From positions 11,887,729 to 11,951,728 of the forward strand of contig CP136068.1 of the NCBI GenBank assembly GCA_032622095.1: a DNA stretch of 64,000 nucleotides, read 5' to 3'. Shown here in pieces: positions 54,082-63,535 of this stretch. A program made the position numbers and the translations under genes. The DNA comes from Siphonodentalium dalli. Taxonomy: Eukaryota > Mollusca > Scaphopoda > Gadilida > Siphonodentaliidae. The notes beneath the pieces were generated by a model. That model ran no database searches. It was not told where the DNA came from and worked only from the letters and a program-made list of their open reading frames with translations. The first letter of the stretch is position 1; every line of letters begins with the position of its first letter.

Positions 54082-54893
54082 GTATTACCCCGCAAAAATT
54101 GTCGTCGCTATATAGAGAAGACGGATTTTACACGGGTCATAACAATCACGTATGCCCCTTGTAAAACTGATATTTCCCGGCAAAAATTGTCGTCCCTATA
54201 TAGAGAAGACAGATTTTACACGGGTCATAACAATCTCGTATTCCCCTTGTAAAACTGATATTACCCGGCAAAAATTGTCGTCGCTATATAGAGAAGACAG
54301 ATTTTACACGGGTCATAACAATCTCATATGCCACTTGTAAAACTGAAATTACCCGGCAAAAATTGTCGTCGCTATATAGAGAAGACAGATTTTACAAGGG
54401 TCATAACAATCTCGTATGCCCCGTGTAAAACTGATATTACACCTCAAAAATTGTCGTCGCTATATAAAGAAGACAGATTTTACAAAGGTCATAACAATCT
54501 CGTATGCCCCGTGTAAAACTGATATTACCCCGCAAAAATTTTCGTCGCTATATAATGAAGACAGATTTTACAAAGGTCATAACAATCTCGTATGCCCCGT
54601 GTAAAACTGATATTACCCCACAAAATTTGTCGTCGCTATATAGAGAAGACAGATTTTACACGGGTCATAACAATCTCGTATGCCCCGTGTAAAACTGATA
54701 TTACCCCGCAAAAATTGTCGTCGCTATATAGAGAAGACAGATGTTACAAGGGTCATAACAATCTCGTATGCCCCGTGTAAAACTGATATTACACCGCAAA
54801 AATTGTCGTCGCTATATAGAGAAGACAGATTTAACAAGGGTCATATAATCTCGTATGCCCCTAGTAGAATTTATATGACCCGGCAAAAGTTTG
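54082..54893. repeat. 88-base minisatellite (~9 copies)
   Basis: The unit contains ATTGTCGTCGCTATATAGAG, AAGACAGATTTTACACGGGT, CATAACAATCTCGTATGCCC and CGTGTAAAACTGATATTACC. Each copy carries a potential hairpin, TTTTACACGGG against CCCGTGTAAAA, separated by about 20 bases. In some copies one arm reads TTTTACAAGGG or TTTTACAAAGG, weakening it. Overlapping 62-codon frames step by 88 bases and so shift frame each copy; they are not genes. 53959-54081 on its left is unique. Confidence 0.93.
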
Positions 54894-55212
54894 AAAGTCG
54901 GTTGTACATCTTGCAAAGCCACGTTGATTCCAGGTGTGATGTTATCTTGCTACTCTTGCTTGGTTTATTTAGGTTGTCTGACTCATTTACCATTACTATT
55001 TTTGAAGTGTATTGCTCTCTTTTATATCTTCTAACATATAGATTCCAAAAGTAAGCGAGGCCAGCCAGTATTTATGGACAAATTGTGGAAACCGCTATAT
55101 AAATATATTCATCGTATGAGCCGTCTAATCAAATAGAGTTACTGTTCGTGGCTAGTTTCCGCGCTTTATGTCTGTGTGAATATCTTGTTAATAGAGCCCT
55201 GGGATAAATACA

Positions 55213-55319
55213 TTACACGGCTTGTTGAGGGGGGATACGGTGTGGTATGCCCCGGTCGACTCTCATCTAGCATCTACCGGGGCATACCACACCGTATCTC
55301 CCCTCAACAAGCCGTGTAA
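55213..55319. mobile_element. Small fold-back element (107 bases)
   Basis: The arms of about 45 bases begin TTACACGGCTTGTTGAGGGG and mirror each other with one or two mismatches around a ~20-base loop (GACTCTCATCTAGCATC region). No target duplication is obvious. It is intronic. 54894-55212 to its left is unique with no recognised feature. Confidence 0.75.
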
Positions 55320-55335
55320 CTTATATTACTGTATT

Positions 55336-55826
55336 TCCAATGTTCGTTCGACTAGTTTCAGTGGATTCATAGCAATCCGTATCGGATTTCCCGTGTTCGT
55401 GTAAACGTATACCCTACTGGGTTTAATTGATTTATCATCCTTACCGTATTTCCCGTGTTCACGTAAACGTACACCCCACTAGTTTTAGTGGATTTATATC
55501 AATCCGTATCGTACTTCCCTTGTTCACGTAAACGTACACCCCACTAGTTTTAGTGGATTTATATCAATCCATATCGTACTTCCCTTGTTCTCGTAAACGT
55601 ACACCCGACTAGTTTTAGTGGATTTATATCAATCCGTATCGTACTTCCCTTGTTCACGTAAACGTACACCCGACTAGTTTTAGTGGATTCATATAAATTT
55701 GTATCGGACTTCTTCGTGTAAACGTATAACCTACTGGTTTCAGCAGATTTATATTAATCCATATCGGATTTCCCGTGTACGTGTAAACGTATTCCCTACG
55801 GGTTTCGATTCATTTATCATCCTTAC
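55336..55826 (-). repeat. 65-base minisatellite derived from the adjoining integrin exon end
   Basis: Seven to eight copies of about 60-67 bases lie immediately downstream (gene sense) of the exon at 55827-55976. On the minus strand a typical copy contains GTGTACGTTTACGTGAAC then AAGGGAAGTACGATACGG. The exon end reads GTGTATGTTTACGTGAAC then ACGGGAAGTACG followed by donor GTAAGG. Upstream parts also match (AATCCACTAAAAC against AATCCATTGAAAC). In most copies the donor GT is changed (GATACGG or similar). One copy, with GT at 55444-55443, keeps CGGTAAGG intact. The array therefore appears to be amplified coding sequence plus splice site, now intronic. Confidence 0.9.
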
Positions 55827-55976
55827 CGTACTTCCCGTGTTCACGTAAACATACACACGACCCGTTTCAATGGATTGATCTACGTTGTAGTAGTTCGGCT
55901 CGCCAACGATGATGTCACCCCTTTCGTCACCATTCACGTCCAGAACACAAACGGCTGACCCGAAATATCCTGCAAT
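55827..55976 (-). CDS. Integrin alpha exon: FG-GAP blade 5 with calcium loop
   Basis: 150 bases, 50 codons, phase 0 at both ends. The acceptor is GTGTGTTTACAG before 55976; the donor is AGTACG then GTAAGG. It reads IAGYFGSAVCVLDVNGDERG, DIIVGEPNYYNVDQSIETGR and VYVYVNTGST. GYFGSAV is the FG motif, DVNGDERGD the calcium loop with ligands at positions 1, 3, 5 and 9, and IIVGEP the GAP motif (Ala to Glu). RVYVYV is the strand closing the blade. Known integrin alpha chains have an exon break at the equivalent of the GYQ/IAGYF junction. The last ~60 bases and donor are the apparent source of the neighbouring 65-base repeat. Confidence 0.95.
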
Positions 55977-55991
55977 CTGTAAACACACAGT

Positions 55992-56528
55992 AAGGTACCG
56001 TGGGGTAATATTGACACTATATATGCGGGGATAATATTGACACTATGTGGGGGTAATATTGACACTGTGTGGGTAATATTGAAACTATGTGGGTGTAATA
56101 TAGACATTGTGTGGGGGTAATATTGACATTATGTGGGGATAATATTGACAATATGTGGGGTAATATTGATACTATGTTGGGTAATATTGACACTATGTGG
56201 GGGTAATTTTGACAATATGTGGGGGAATATTGACACTATATATATGTGGGGGTAATATTGACACTATGTTGGGGTAATATTGACACTGTGTTGGGGTAAT
56301 ATTGACATTTATACTATGTGGGGGTAATATTGATACTATGTGGGGGTAATATTTACACTATGTTGGGGTAATATTGACACTATGTGGGGGTACTATTGAC
56401 ATTGATACTATGTGGGGTAATATTGATACTATGTGGGGGTAATATTTCATTGAAACTATGTGGGGGTAATATTGAAACTATGTGGGGGTAATATTGACAC
56501 TATTTAGGGTAATATTGACAATATGTGG
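55992..56528. repeat. Short minisatellite (~21-base unit, ~25 copies)
   Basis: Imperfect copies of TGGGGGTAATATTGACACTA have frequent small indels and ACATTGATACT-type variants. The array starts only ~15 bases beyond the acceptor of the blade-5 exon on the minus strand, so it occupies the usual branch-point zone of that intron. 56529-56947 is unique intron with nothing recognised. Confidence 0.88.
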
Positions 56529-56947
56529 AATACACTGTATTTAATGTAAGATATGCAAGAATTGTGTGTGATATAGACACGACATGTGTATCCAGGTGAT
56601 GTACACGTGCAACACTCGTTCGTTTTTTTTTGGAAAGACAGGGCTGTTCCGGTGTATAATCATGTTAAACGTTTTTGGGGCGATCGATCGTCCGTATTTG
56701 TTGATATCATAATCAACGTGTTATAGGTCTGCACATCGTGACCAAATGCTTATAATGCGGGTTTCCCTTGCTTATATATAAGGTCCATGCAACTATACCA
56801 CAAATTGAATTGTCGAAAGCGAAAATAAAGTCTAAAATCAGAAATGAAAAGACCGTATAATTCAGCCATTGACAAATGTTCATAAAATGTGAATTAACAG
56901 CAACATCGACTCAGCTAAACAAAACCGTTAATCTCAATGCAAATCTG

Positions 56948-57495
56948 ACACAGGAGGTTAGTAAATACTGTTGTAAAATATAGAGATCCTTTACTTCAGA
57001 CTTACACCTACACTTACATTCCACAACTGCTTACTCATGTACATAACTATAAATTTCAAAATTAACCCTTTCGAAAACTCGCGGCCTATGCTTACGTTCC
57101 TAATTTCTAAATTTGTAACACCTAACTATGTACCACGCTCCCATGTTTTACTGAAACTACCGGTATGGGACAATCATGAAACTTAAGAATATTTTAATAC
57201 TCTACGTATAACTAGTTCATTTATGATAGTGCGTGATTCTACGATACTGGTATTCATACTCTGTCATATGTATACCTATATTTTCCAAATTTCAAAACAC
57301 CAGGCATACCTCTATTATGCTCCTGTTTTTAATTTTACTGACTATGGAATTGTCCAAGTGGCGCTTCGGAATGTGTACCTAGATAATGATCACCTTTGTC
57401 CATGTTACCGAAGACAGGTTTACCCTTGTATTCTGTGGTGTTCCCAGCCCCCCAGGATCTCTATATTTTACAACACAGGAGGTTAGTAAATACTG
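56948..57495. mobile_element. 502-base element with 19-base TIRs flanked by 23-base direct repeats
   Basis: Bases 56948-56970 and 57473-57495 are identical 23-base direct repeats (ACACAGGAGGTTAGTAAAT plus ACTG). Between them the sequence starts TTGTAAAATATAGAGATCC (56971-56989) and ends with its exact reverse complement (57454-57472). The interior is non-coding and mostly unique. TIRs inside a direct repeat look like a transposon with its target duplication, but 23 bases is longer than DNA transposons normally make, so a rearrangement origin remains possible. Confidence 0.7.
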
Positions 57496-57790
57496 GTCCT
57501 GTCAAAACATCACGCCATATAGCAGACAATGACCAGCTGTAGTTACAATGACATAATACACAAGCAATACTTGCGGGTGAATCGTTTGATTATGCGTGTG
57601 CATGCATTGTATACAACCATGAGTTTAATACACAAGTTTAATTCGTACACCTCGCCGAATAAAAACATAAATAAACTCGTGATATGACAAGATGATGGTG
57701 GGTCCTGTTGATTTAGCTAGTAGTATGATATTCGTGGGCCAAATTTTTTATTTTTCTCACGTCAGTCTATCGGTGAGATTTAGGGATAGT

Positions 57791-58190
57791 CAGTGTCGCT
57801 AATGGGGTCGTTGTCGTAATGTTTTTTACATAAATGCACACCAGTCTCGCGTAGTATCACGTGGCAGGGTCAATGTCGTAGTGTTTTCTACATAAATGCA
57901 CACGTGTTGATATTTTGTGTAAGTTCATTTTCTTCCGTTCATCGATCAACCAACCATTCTTTCGGTCCCTGTTTAATACCGGTACTAAGATCAATATGCG
58001 ACCGATCGTCATTTTTTTGCAGTTTCGTCATTGTGATAAAAGAATGCCTTTATCAGAACTACGGAAGAAAATATAGTCCGAATTGAAGCAGACGGCAACT
58101 ATTTACGGCACATTTCATTCTCGCCCCGACTGAGACTGGTGTGCATTTATGTACAAAACGTTACGACAACGACCCCATTAGCGTCAGTGT
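57791..58190. mobile_element. MITE-like element with ~55-base TIRs
   Basis: The left end around 57791-57848 contains CGCTAATGGGGTCGTTGTCG then ACATAAATGCACACCAGTCTC. The reverse complement of 58133-58188 repeats this with few mismatches. A second partial direct copy of the subterminal segment (GTAGTGTTTTCTACATAAAT) follows at about 57876. There is no transposase and no clear target duplication. It lies in the intron between the 60.9-kb and 55.9-kb exons. Confidence 0.75.
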
Positions 58191-59067
58191 CTGTATGGAG
58201 CATCCAATAACATATAAATTAGTGGAAATACGATGGCGCAGCTTGTGGCAAAAAGAGTAAATTTGATTACGGTCGGTTTACAACAGCCAACATAGTCTTT
58301 ATTACATTATTAAAATAGATATGTGTTCTTGGATTTGTATAGAAATTTCGAATTTTAATTATTCGGCGTAGCAAAATACCTTTAAATGTTTCGCAAACTA
58401 TTGTGCCAGTATGTCTTTATTTATGTGAATAACACAGCGACACACTCGCTCCTTGTAACAATACACAATTCAATGATCATTTAACTCCTTGTCATGTTCC
58501 ATCGCGATTCTGAATGTTATTTCGCCATGTTTAGTATGACAACGTTTAAATAATGTGTGTGAGTGAAACTCACATTAAACGTATCATTATACACAATGGT
58601 GATATCCATCTTCAACAATTGTCTATACATATAACAAAGCAGGACATGTCTGCATGTCCGGGCGTCTGTCTGTTCGCGAAATTTCTACCAGTCCCCTGGA
58701 ATTATTTCACCCAAATTTGGTGTGGTGACGGGGTAATCTGGCGGATGGTATAACGGCGTTAGTGTGTTTCAAGATGTTGATTTAAAACAAAATTAACATA
58801 ACACATTAGAAAACACATAAATAAATAGTTAAATTGTTAAATTGAAGTTCAATCAATATAAAATAAAATTTTAGTTTTGTTTTTAAATTTAAAAATGTTT
58901 AAACGATAGAGGGGCCGCCGCTGAAGCTGACTAAGATGAGAATGCGAGCTAAGCCCACACATGGACGGCATGCCCCTATATGACGCACAAGTGGGCCACA
59001 TACCCATTTGTGTAGTGGCCGCATACCCCACCGACGCCGAATAAAGGCTTCAATAAGGAACATGTTT
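58191..59067. other. Unique intronic sequence
   Basis: This is A/T-rich sequence between two mobile elements, inside the intron separating the 60.9-kb and 55.9-kb exons. No repeat, conserved domain or RNA feature was recognised. Confidence 0.6.
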
Positions 59068-60198
59068 CTGCTTGTTATTGTTCGGTATTCGACGGATTTC
59101 GGTATTCGAATATTCGGTTCGAATAACGAGCGAATATTCGAATAGTATTCGAATATTCAGATAAATTATAAAATTATGTAGATAATAGATTAGATAACAT
59201 ATTTTGGAACCAATTTATTATTTAATGAAATAGCATATTTATCCATGCACATGTTATACGCAAAAAAAGAGAGAGAGAAAAAAAAGTCTTTTGGCTTAAA
59301 GCCATATTATTTACTTATTCGGGTGCGTGAAACTAGTAAGTTAGTATCCAGACACTATGCCAACTGGAGGAATATAGCATTCTAGTAACATCGCAGAAAA
59401 TTTCAAACAAATCGACCTTACCACTCCATAGAAAACATCGTCTGAACTACGCTCCATTGTAAATATTTACTTCTCCATTCGGGACGCAACTATCTGCGAT
59501 AAGCTAACGAAAACGATTTCGCCATAGAGAATCACTGTATTTAATTAATATATAAGAATGACGGTGTTTGTTGTCAATTTGGACAAATTTGCAAAAATTA
59601 CTACTTTGAAAAAGATTATCCCCATTTCTATTTGATCACCCTATCGGAGTGTTTCACATCACTTTAATAGCAAGAGTTTATCTGTTTATGAAGTTCAAGT
59701 AGTCAATATCCCATGCATGGTTCCACAAGTTGGTCATAGTGCCACAATAACTAAGAACATGATCTGGATTGAGCTTGCAGGTTGCCTTTTTAGTTTTGGC
59801 ATCCAACATTAAGTGAGTCCATATATCTGATTTCTTCGAATTTGACGCCATATTATACACACAAGTGACAAAGCGCAAACGAAACAAAACGATGCCTTAT
59901 ATGGCCGCTTCCTATGACCACAGGCAAGCACGGTCTGGTTTACACCTAGCCAATAAAACTATTTCAACGTCATGACGCCAATCAAATCAGAACGTTACAG
60001 TTACGTCATATTAATTCGTTTATGGCCAGTGGAAAATAGACTATACTTTTAACAGACCCTCAGACTAATAACAAACTAGGAAACAATTACCCGGAGATTA
60101 TTCTCGAATATTCGAATAGTCAAATAATTATTCGAATATTTATTTTTACGAGCGAATATTCGAACATTCGAATATTCGGACCGAACACTACTGCTTGT
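59068..60198 (-). mobile_element. hAT-type DNA transposon remnant with 8-base target duplications
   Basis: The element (59076-60190) begins TATTGTTCGGTATTCG and ends, reverse-complemented, TAGTGTTCGG, the terminal sequence typical of hAT elements. It is flanked on both sides by CTGCTTGT (59068-59075 and 60191-60198), an 8-base target duplication as hAT transposases make. Subterminal regions at both ends are packed with CGAATATTCGAATA-type palindromes. At 1115 bases it is too short for a full hAT transposase, and only a BED-finger relic is recognisable, so it is an internally deleted, non-autonomous copy. Confidence 0.88.
59678..59887 (-). pseudogene. Relic of the BED zinc-finger exon of a hAT transposase
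   Basis: This open frame of 69 codons lies inside the hAT element. Residues about 17-62 resemble a BED finger: SKKSDIWTHLMLDAKTKKAT, then CKLN, then VLSYCGTMTNLWNHAWDID. The aromatic W, first Cys, the TNLWNH block and overall spacing fit. The second Cys of the expected C-x2-C is absent (CKLNPD) and the final His is not evident, so zinc binding is probably lost. No downstream catalytic RNase-H-like domain was found. In the family, the BED finger binds the transposon ends. It lies antisense to nothing and on the integrin strand. Confidence 0.65.
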
Positions 60199-60390
60199 AG
60201 TTAAATATAGCTATATAAAGGTTACATCCAGGATGTGTCAGGTATGGTGACCTGCTGTCGCATTAGTAATGCACTGGCAGTGATAGAACAAGTTTTTGCT
60301 GGTGCCGAGGTCATGACAACCTGCCACTAAAATAAAAGTCAGTATTCATCAAAGTAGGCCATACTGTTTTCCATGTGAAGAAAATATATG

Positions 60391-60602
60391 CAGTAATGCT
60401 CTAATTAATCGACATCTTAACCATAGTAGAATTATGGGTAACTTTTCAGGATTTAGTCGGAAATATGGCTTGTTGCCATTCATCGGAAAGCTCTCTGTGA
60501 GAGCTTTCCGATGAATGGCAACAAGCATATTTCCGACTAAATCCTGAAAAGTTACCCATAATTATGCTGTGGTTAAGAGGTCGATTAATTAGAGCATTAC
60601 TG
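60391..60602. mobile_element. Fold-back MITE-like element with ~105-base arms
   Basis: The arms start CAGTAATGCTCTAATTAATC on both sides (right side reverse-complemented) and remain complementary through TTATGGGTAACTTTTCAGG and GCCATTCATCGGAAAGCTCT to a centre near 60497. Mismatches are few and lie mainly around 60413-60432. The CAGT...TTAATCGA start is reminiscent of Tc1/mariner-pogo-type non-autonomous elements, but no TA duplication is clear. 60603-60937 is unique. Confidence 0.8.
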
Positions 60603-60937
60603 TAGTTGTCGTTGCTCTGAACCGTGAGTAACAAAAATCAGTGCGTGCAATTTTTTTTAATAGTTTCGTGTTATGATAATGCAATGTACCCATTCTGACA
60701 TTCCGTTGAAGACAAATGGCACCATTTTTGTACTGGGTCAGTACATTGTGTTCGCAGTAGTATTTGTATGACCGCAATGCGTCTTTGTCTGACATATAAT
60801 GCTCGTTGGAAGATAGTTCATGTCTTTACCGACCTATTTCGATACCTAAAATCATTCAAAAGCGAATATTATCAAGTCTATTTTGGAGCGCAAACCGGCA
60901 TGTGGATTTAATTGTTTAACTCCATAATAACACAAAC

Positions 60938-60997
60938 CTGATACCCCTTGATGGACCCTATCTGTTTCGGCATTCCGTCTGTACTGAAGATATGCAC
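60938..60997 (-). CDS. Integrin alpha exon: end of blade 4
   Basis: A 60-base exon of 20 codons, phase 0 at both ends. The acceptor is TATATATTAAAG before 60997 (a poor pyrimidine tract); the donor is TATCAG then GTTTGT. It reads VHIFSTDGMPKQIGSIKGYQ. It continues directly from DVGK of the preceding exon to give the VxIF strand that closes blade 4, and runs into IAGYFGSAV of the next exon. The match to the integrin pattern (V-Y-I-F/Y ... I-x-G-x-Q | x-x-Y-F-G) and perfect phase make this short exon convincing despite its weak acceptor. Confidence 0.88.
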
Positions 60998-61154
60998 CTT
61001 TAATATATAAAAACAGTGCATGCGAAATGAATAACGAGACTTGAATAATACAATACACGGCAAATTATTAAATTAGAATAGTGTAATTTCCTACCGCGCC
61101 GCAGCTTGAACCAACCATAATTTTCAAGTTCGCCAAATTCAATTAGCACTTGAG

Positions 61155-61180
61155 CCACCCCCACCCCCCCCCCCCCCCCT
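61155..61180. repeat. Poly-C tract
   Basis: A short CCACCCCCA segment runs into a homopolymer of about 16 C. It is intronic, and its exact length is likely to be unreliable in any assembly. Confidence 0.85.
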
Positions 61181-61429
61181 CCGCCGTGTTGGAATTTCTT
61201 GTTCCATTCTGAGCTTCCCAACGTTTTGGCAATTCCAAACGTGGTGCCCCGCTAAATCATTGCCATTTCAATCCGAAATTAGGAAGATATTAAACTGTTA
61301 GTCCAACATCAATACATTTAACACTAAGTACTGGTTCAAATATATAACTGTCGGAATAAATTTAGCAGATGTTTTAACTGAAATTTGCAACTACCTGTAC
61401 AAATAGTTTGTATTATTATGTAACTTAAA

Positions 61430-61890
61430 GGCCGTGATTGTGTAAACATAGGCTGTAATTTGATACATACGGTTGTAATGCTGTGCACATATACATTGTA
61501 GTCTGTAATTTTGTAAATATAGAATGTAATGTTGTGAAAATATTGGTTGTAATGATGTGTAAATATAGGCTGTAATGTTGTGTTAATATAGGCTGTAATG
61601 TTGTGCAAATATAGACGGTAATGTTTGTAAATAGAGGCTGTGACGGTGTGTACATGTACACTTTACTGTTGTGTAAATATAGGTTGTCATGTTGTAATAT
61701 ATTATGTAATGTTGTAATGTTGGCTGTACCTTTGTGTACACATATATGATGTAATGGTGTGCACGGAAGGCTGTACTATTTTGTAAATATAGGTTGTAAT
61801 GTTGTGTACATATAGATTGTGTTGCTATAATGCAGGTTGTAATGTTTTAACTAATATATGATGTAATGGTGTGTAAATGTAATCTGTAAT
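61430..61890. repeat. Degenerate ~22-base minisatellite (~20 copies)
   Basis: Copies of TGTAATGTTGTGTAAATATA followed by GGC, AGA or GGT show frequent substitutions and small indels. It is intronic between the 63.5-kb and 60.9-kb exons. 61891-63015 to its right is unique intron in which I see no feature. Confidence 0.8.
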
Positions 61891-63015
61891 GTTGTGTCAG
61901 CCATGACACTTCCATCTGTTGTAACATTTGGGCTAACGTTGGTGGTGAGACACCCGCTAGGCCGCTACCCACTATCGTCACGTCCCTGGGTTCATTCGAT
62001 AACAGTGTAATGTAGCATCGTGCTGAGGATATGTACTGGGAATAGTTTTTATTACGCGCGCCGCGTGTATACTGTCCTATATATTCTAGATAGCCATGGT
62101 TCGTTTTATTTATAGATAATGGGAATTTTTGGGAGGATTAAAATTCGAACTGCGAACCGGAGTCCGAGTCCGGTAAAGGGTGTAGTTGGGGATCTCAATA
62201 TCGTTTATCGTCCTTTACATTATTATATCAATGGTGTTGACTTTTGGTTTGTGACAAGCTATGTCAATTACAAACACAAGAAATTAAAAAAGATAATTTG
62301 TAAGTCTTATATTTGAAATTTTATAGACATGTTTCGTTCTGCAGCCCACTGGGAGTTGTGGTCGGAGACGGCAGAGTCGGCGGTCGGTTCGTTGATTAGG
62401 TTCTGGTTGTTATTGTTATTTTAACTGAATTCTGAGTTGGTCATTCGCGAAACCAATATATTTTAAATTCTATATTTACAAACATGGGTATATAATATAT
62501 GATCTTGAACGCTTTACCATTTCTGACATTGGTTTTCTTGTGTGGCTTATGTGTAACAGTGTGATACTGATACTGGGCATCCGGTGCAACTGTTTAGTAC
62601 TGAACCGTGGATATGTAACAACACTGGGTTCAGATGCGTTATGTATCATGATGGTATGTAGACATTCTGAATAGCCCAATCGTCTAGCATTCGCGCCCGT
62701 CATAACGTGCATGTCCTGTCGATTCTAAATACTTGATTTTAAATGACGCTCAGGTCAGTTTTGTTCACATGTGACGTATTGTTGCTAAACCATTTATAAG
62801 CTAAATACTCATTGATCATTAGTTCCTTGGGAAATGTTCAGATAATAAATTCACCAAACGACCATATATATGCCCTTTGTTGAACTTATTATCTTAGCAT
62901 CTCCATGAAATAATATGAATCTTTCAGCACTTTTAATATCTTTTCATTTGTTTGTCATGTGCTTTTATTACCTGAACACCCCTCCAAATGAATACTATAC
63001 CACTTGATGTGTACT

Positions 63016-63418
63016 GTTATAACCCTTTACCCAACAAACCGCCAAAAACGGCCAAATAAAGCTGCAACAGCCTAAATTATCTTGGGTCTGTCTCAATAAA
63101 ACAATACAAATATGGATATCATTGGAACCGGCTCATTGACCACATTGTGATGGTTACAGTTATGCCCTGTGCCAATGCATTCTCTTATATATGCGAGTCG
63201 ACCATAGGTCGCCTCGCATATATAAGAGAATGCATTGGCCTAAACAAAATCTTTTTTTACCACTTTTTGCCATTTTTTCTTACATTCTTTAACAATTTTA
63301 TAATTTTTAATGTGTTAAGCCAATGCATTCTCTTATATATGCGAGGCGACCTATGGTCGACTCGCATATATAAGAGAATGCATTGGCACAGGGCCGTTCT
63401 GTTGGGTAAAGGGATAAC
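63016..63418. mobile_element. Composite fold-back element with paired internal palindromes, copy B
   Basis: The outer ends are GTTATAACCCTTTACCCAAC (from 63017) and, reverse-complemented on the right, GTTATCCCTTTACCCAACAG. Inside lie two 69-base palindromic modules, 63171-63239 and 63319-63387. Both start GCCAATGCATTCTCTTATAT and have a GTCGACCATAGGTCGCC-type centre, in mirror orientation and bounded outwardly by CCCTGTGCC. The ~80-base core between modules is A/T-rich. The modules match those of the element at 45334-45769, but the outer ends do not. Confidence 0.78.
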
Positions 63419-63449
63419 TGAATATTATAGGAATGGTTGATGGACTTAC

Positions 63450-63535
63450 CTTACCCACATCATCCTCCCGAGGCGCACTTAACACTAGATATGTCTTCCC
63501 GTTACCGAAAAAGTCTCCATAGTCTACGGCATACC
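63450..63535 (-). CDS. Integrin alpha exon: FG-GAP blade 4
   Basis: 86 bases: two bases completing a Gly codon plus 28 codons. The acceptor is GCCTTCATCTTCAG before 63535; the donor is GGTAAG then GTAAGT (consensus). It reads (G)YAVDYGDFFGNGKTYLVLSA and PREDDVGK, matching integrin blade 4 (GYSV-x-x-GDF ... F/Y-V-x-G-x-P-R). The loop DFFGNGKTY lacks the acidic residues expected at positions 3, 5 and 9 of a calcium loop, so this blade probably does not bind calcium normally. A start upstream at CACAACCATG is possible but has a poorer acceptor. Earlier exons lie beyond the window. Confidence 0.88.

Noticed and set aside
54152-55054. Serial 62-codon frames and a 124-codon frame in the 88-base array
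   Set aside because: The frames step with the repeat unit and shift phase between copies; no domain is recognised.
61897-61990. Possible extra integrin exon on the minus strand near 61.9 kb
   Set aside because: A short Thr/Val-rich frame exists, but the flanking exons already join in frame (GK then VHIF) with no missing residues.
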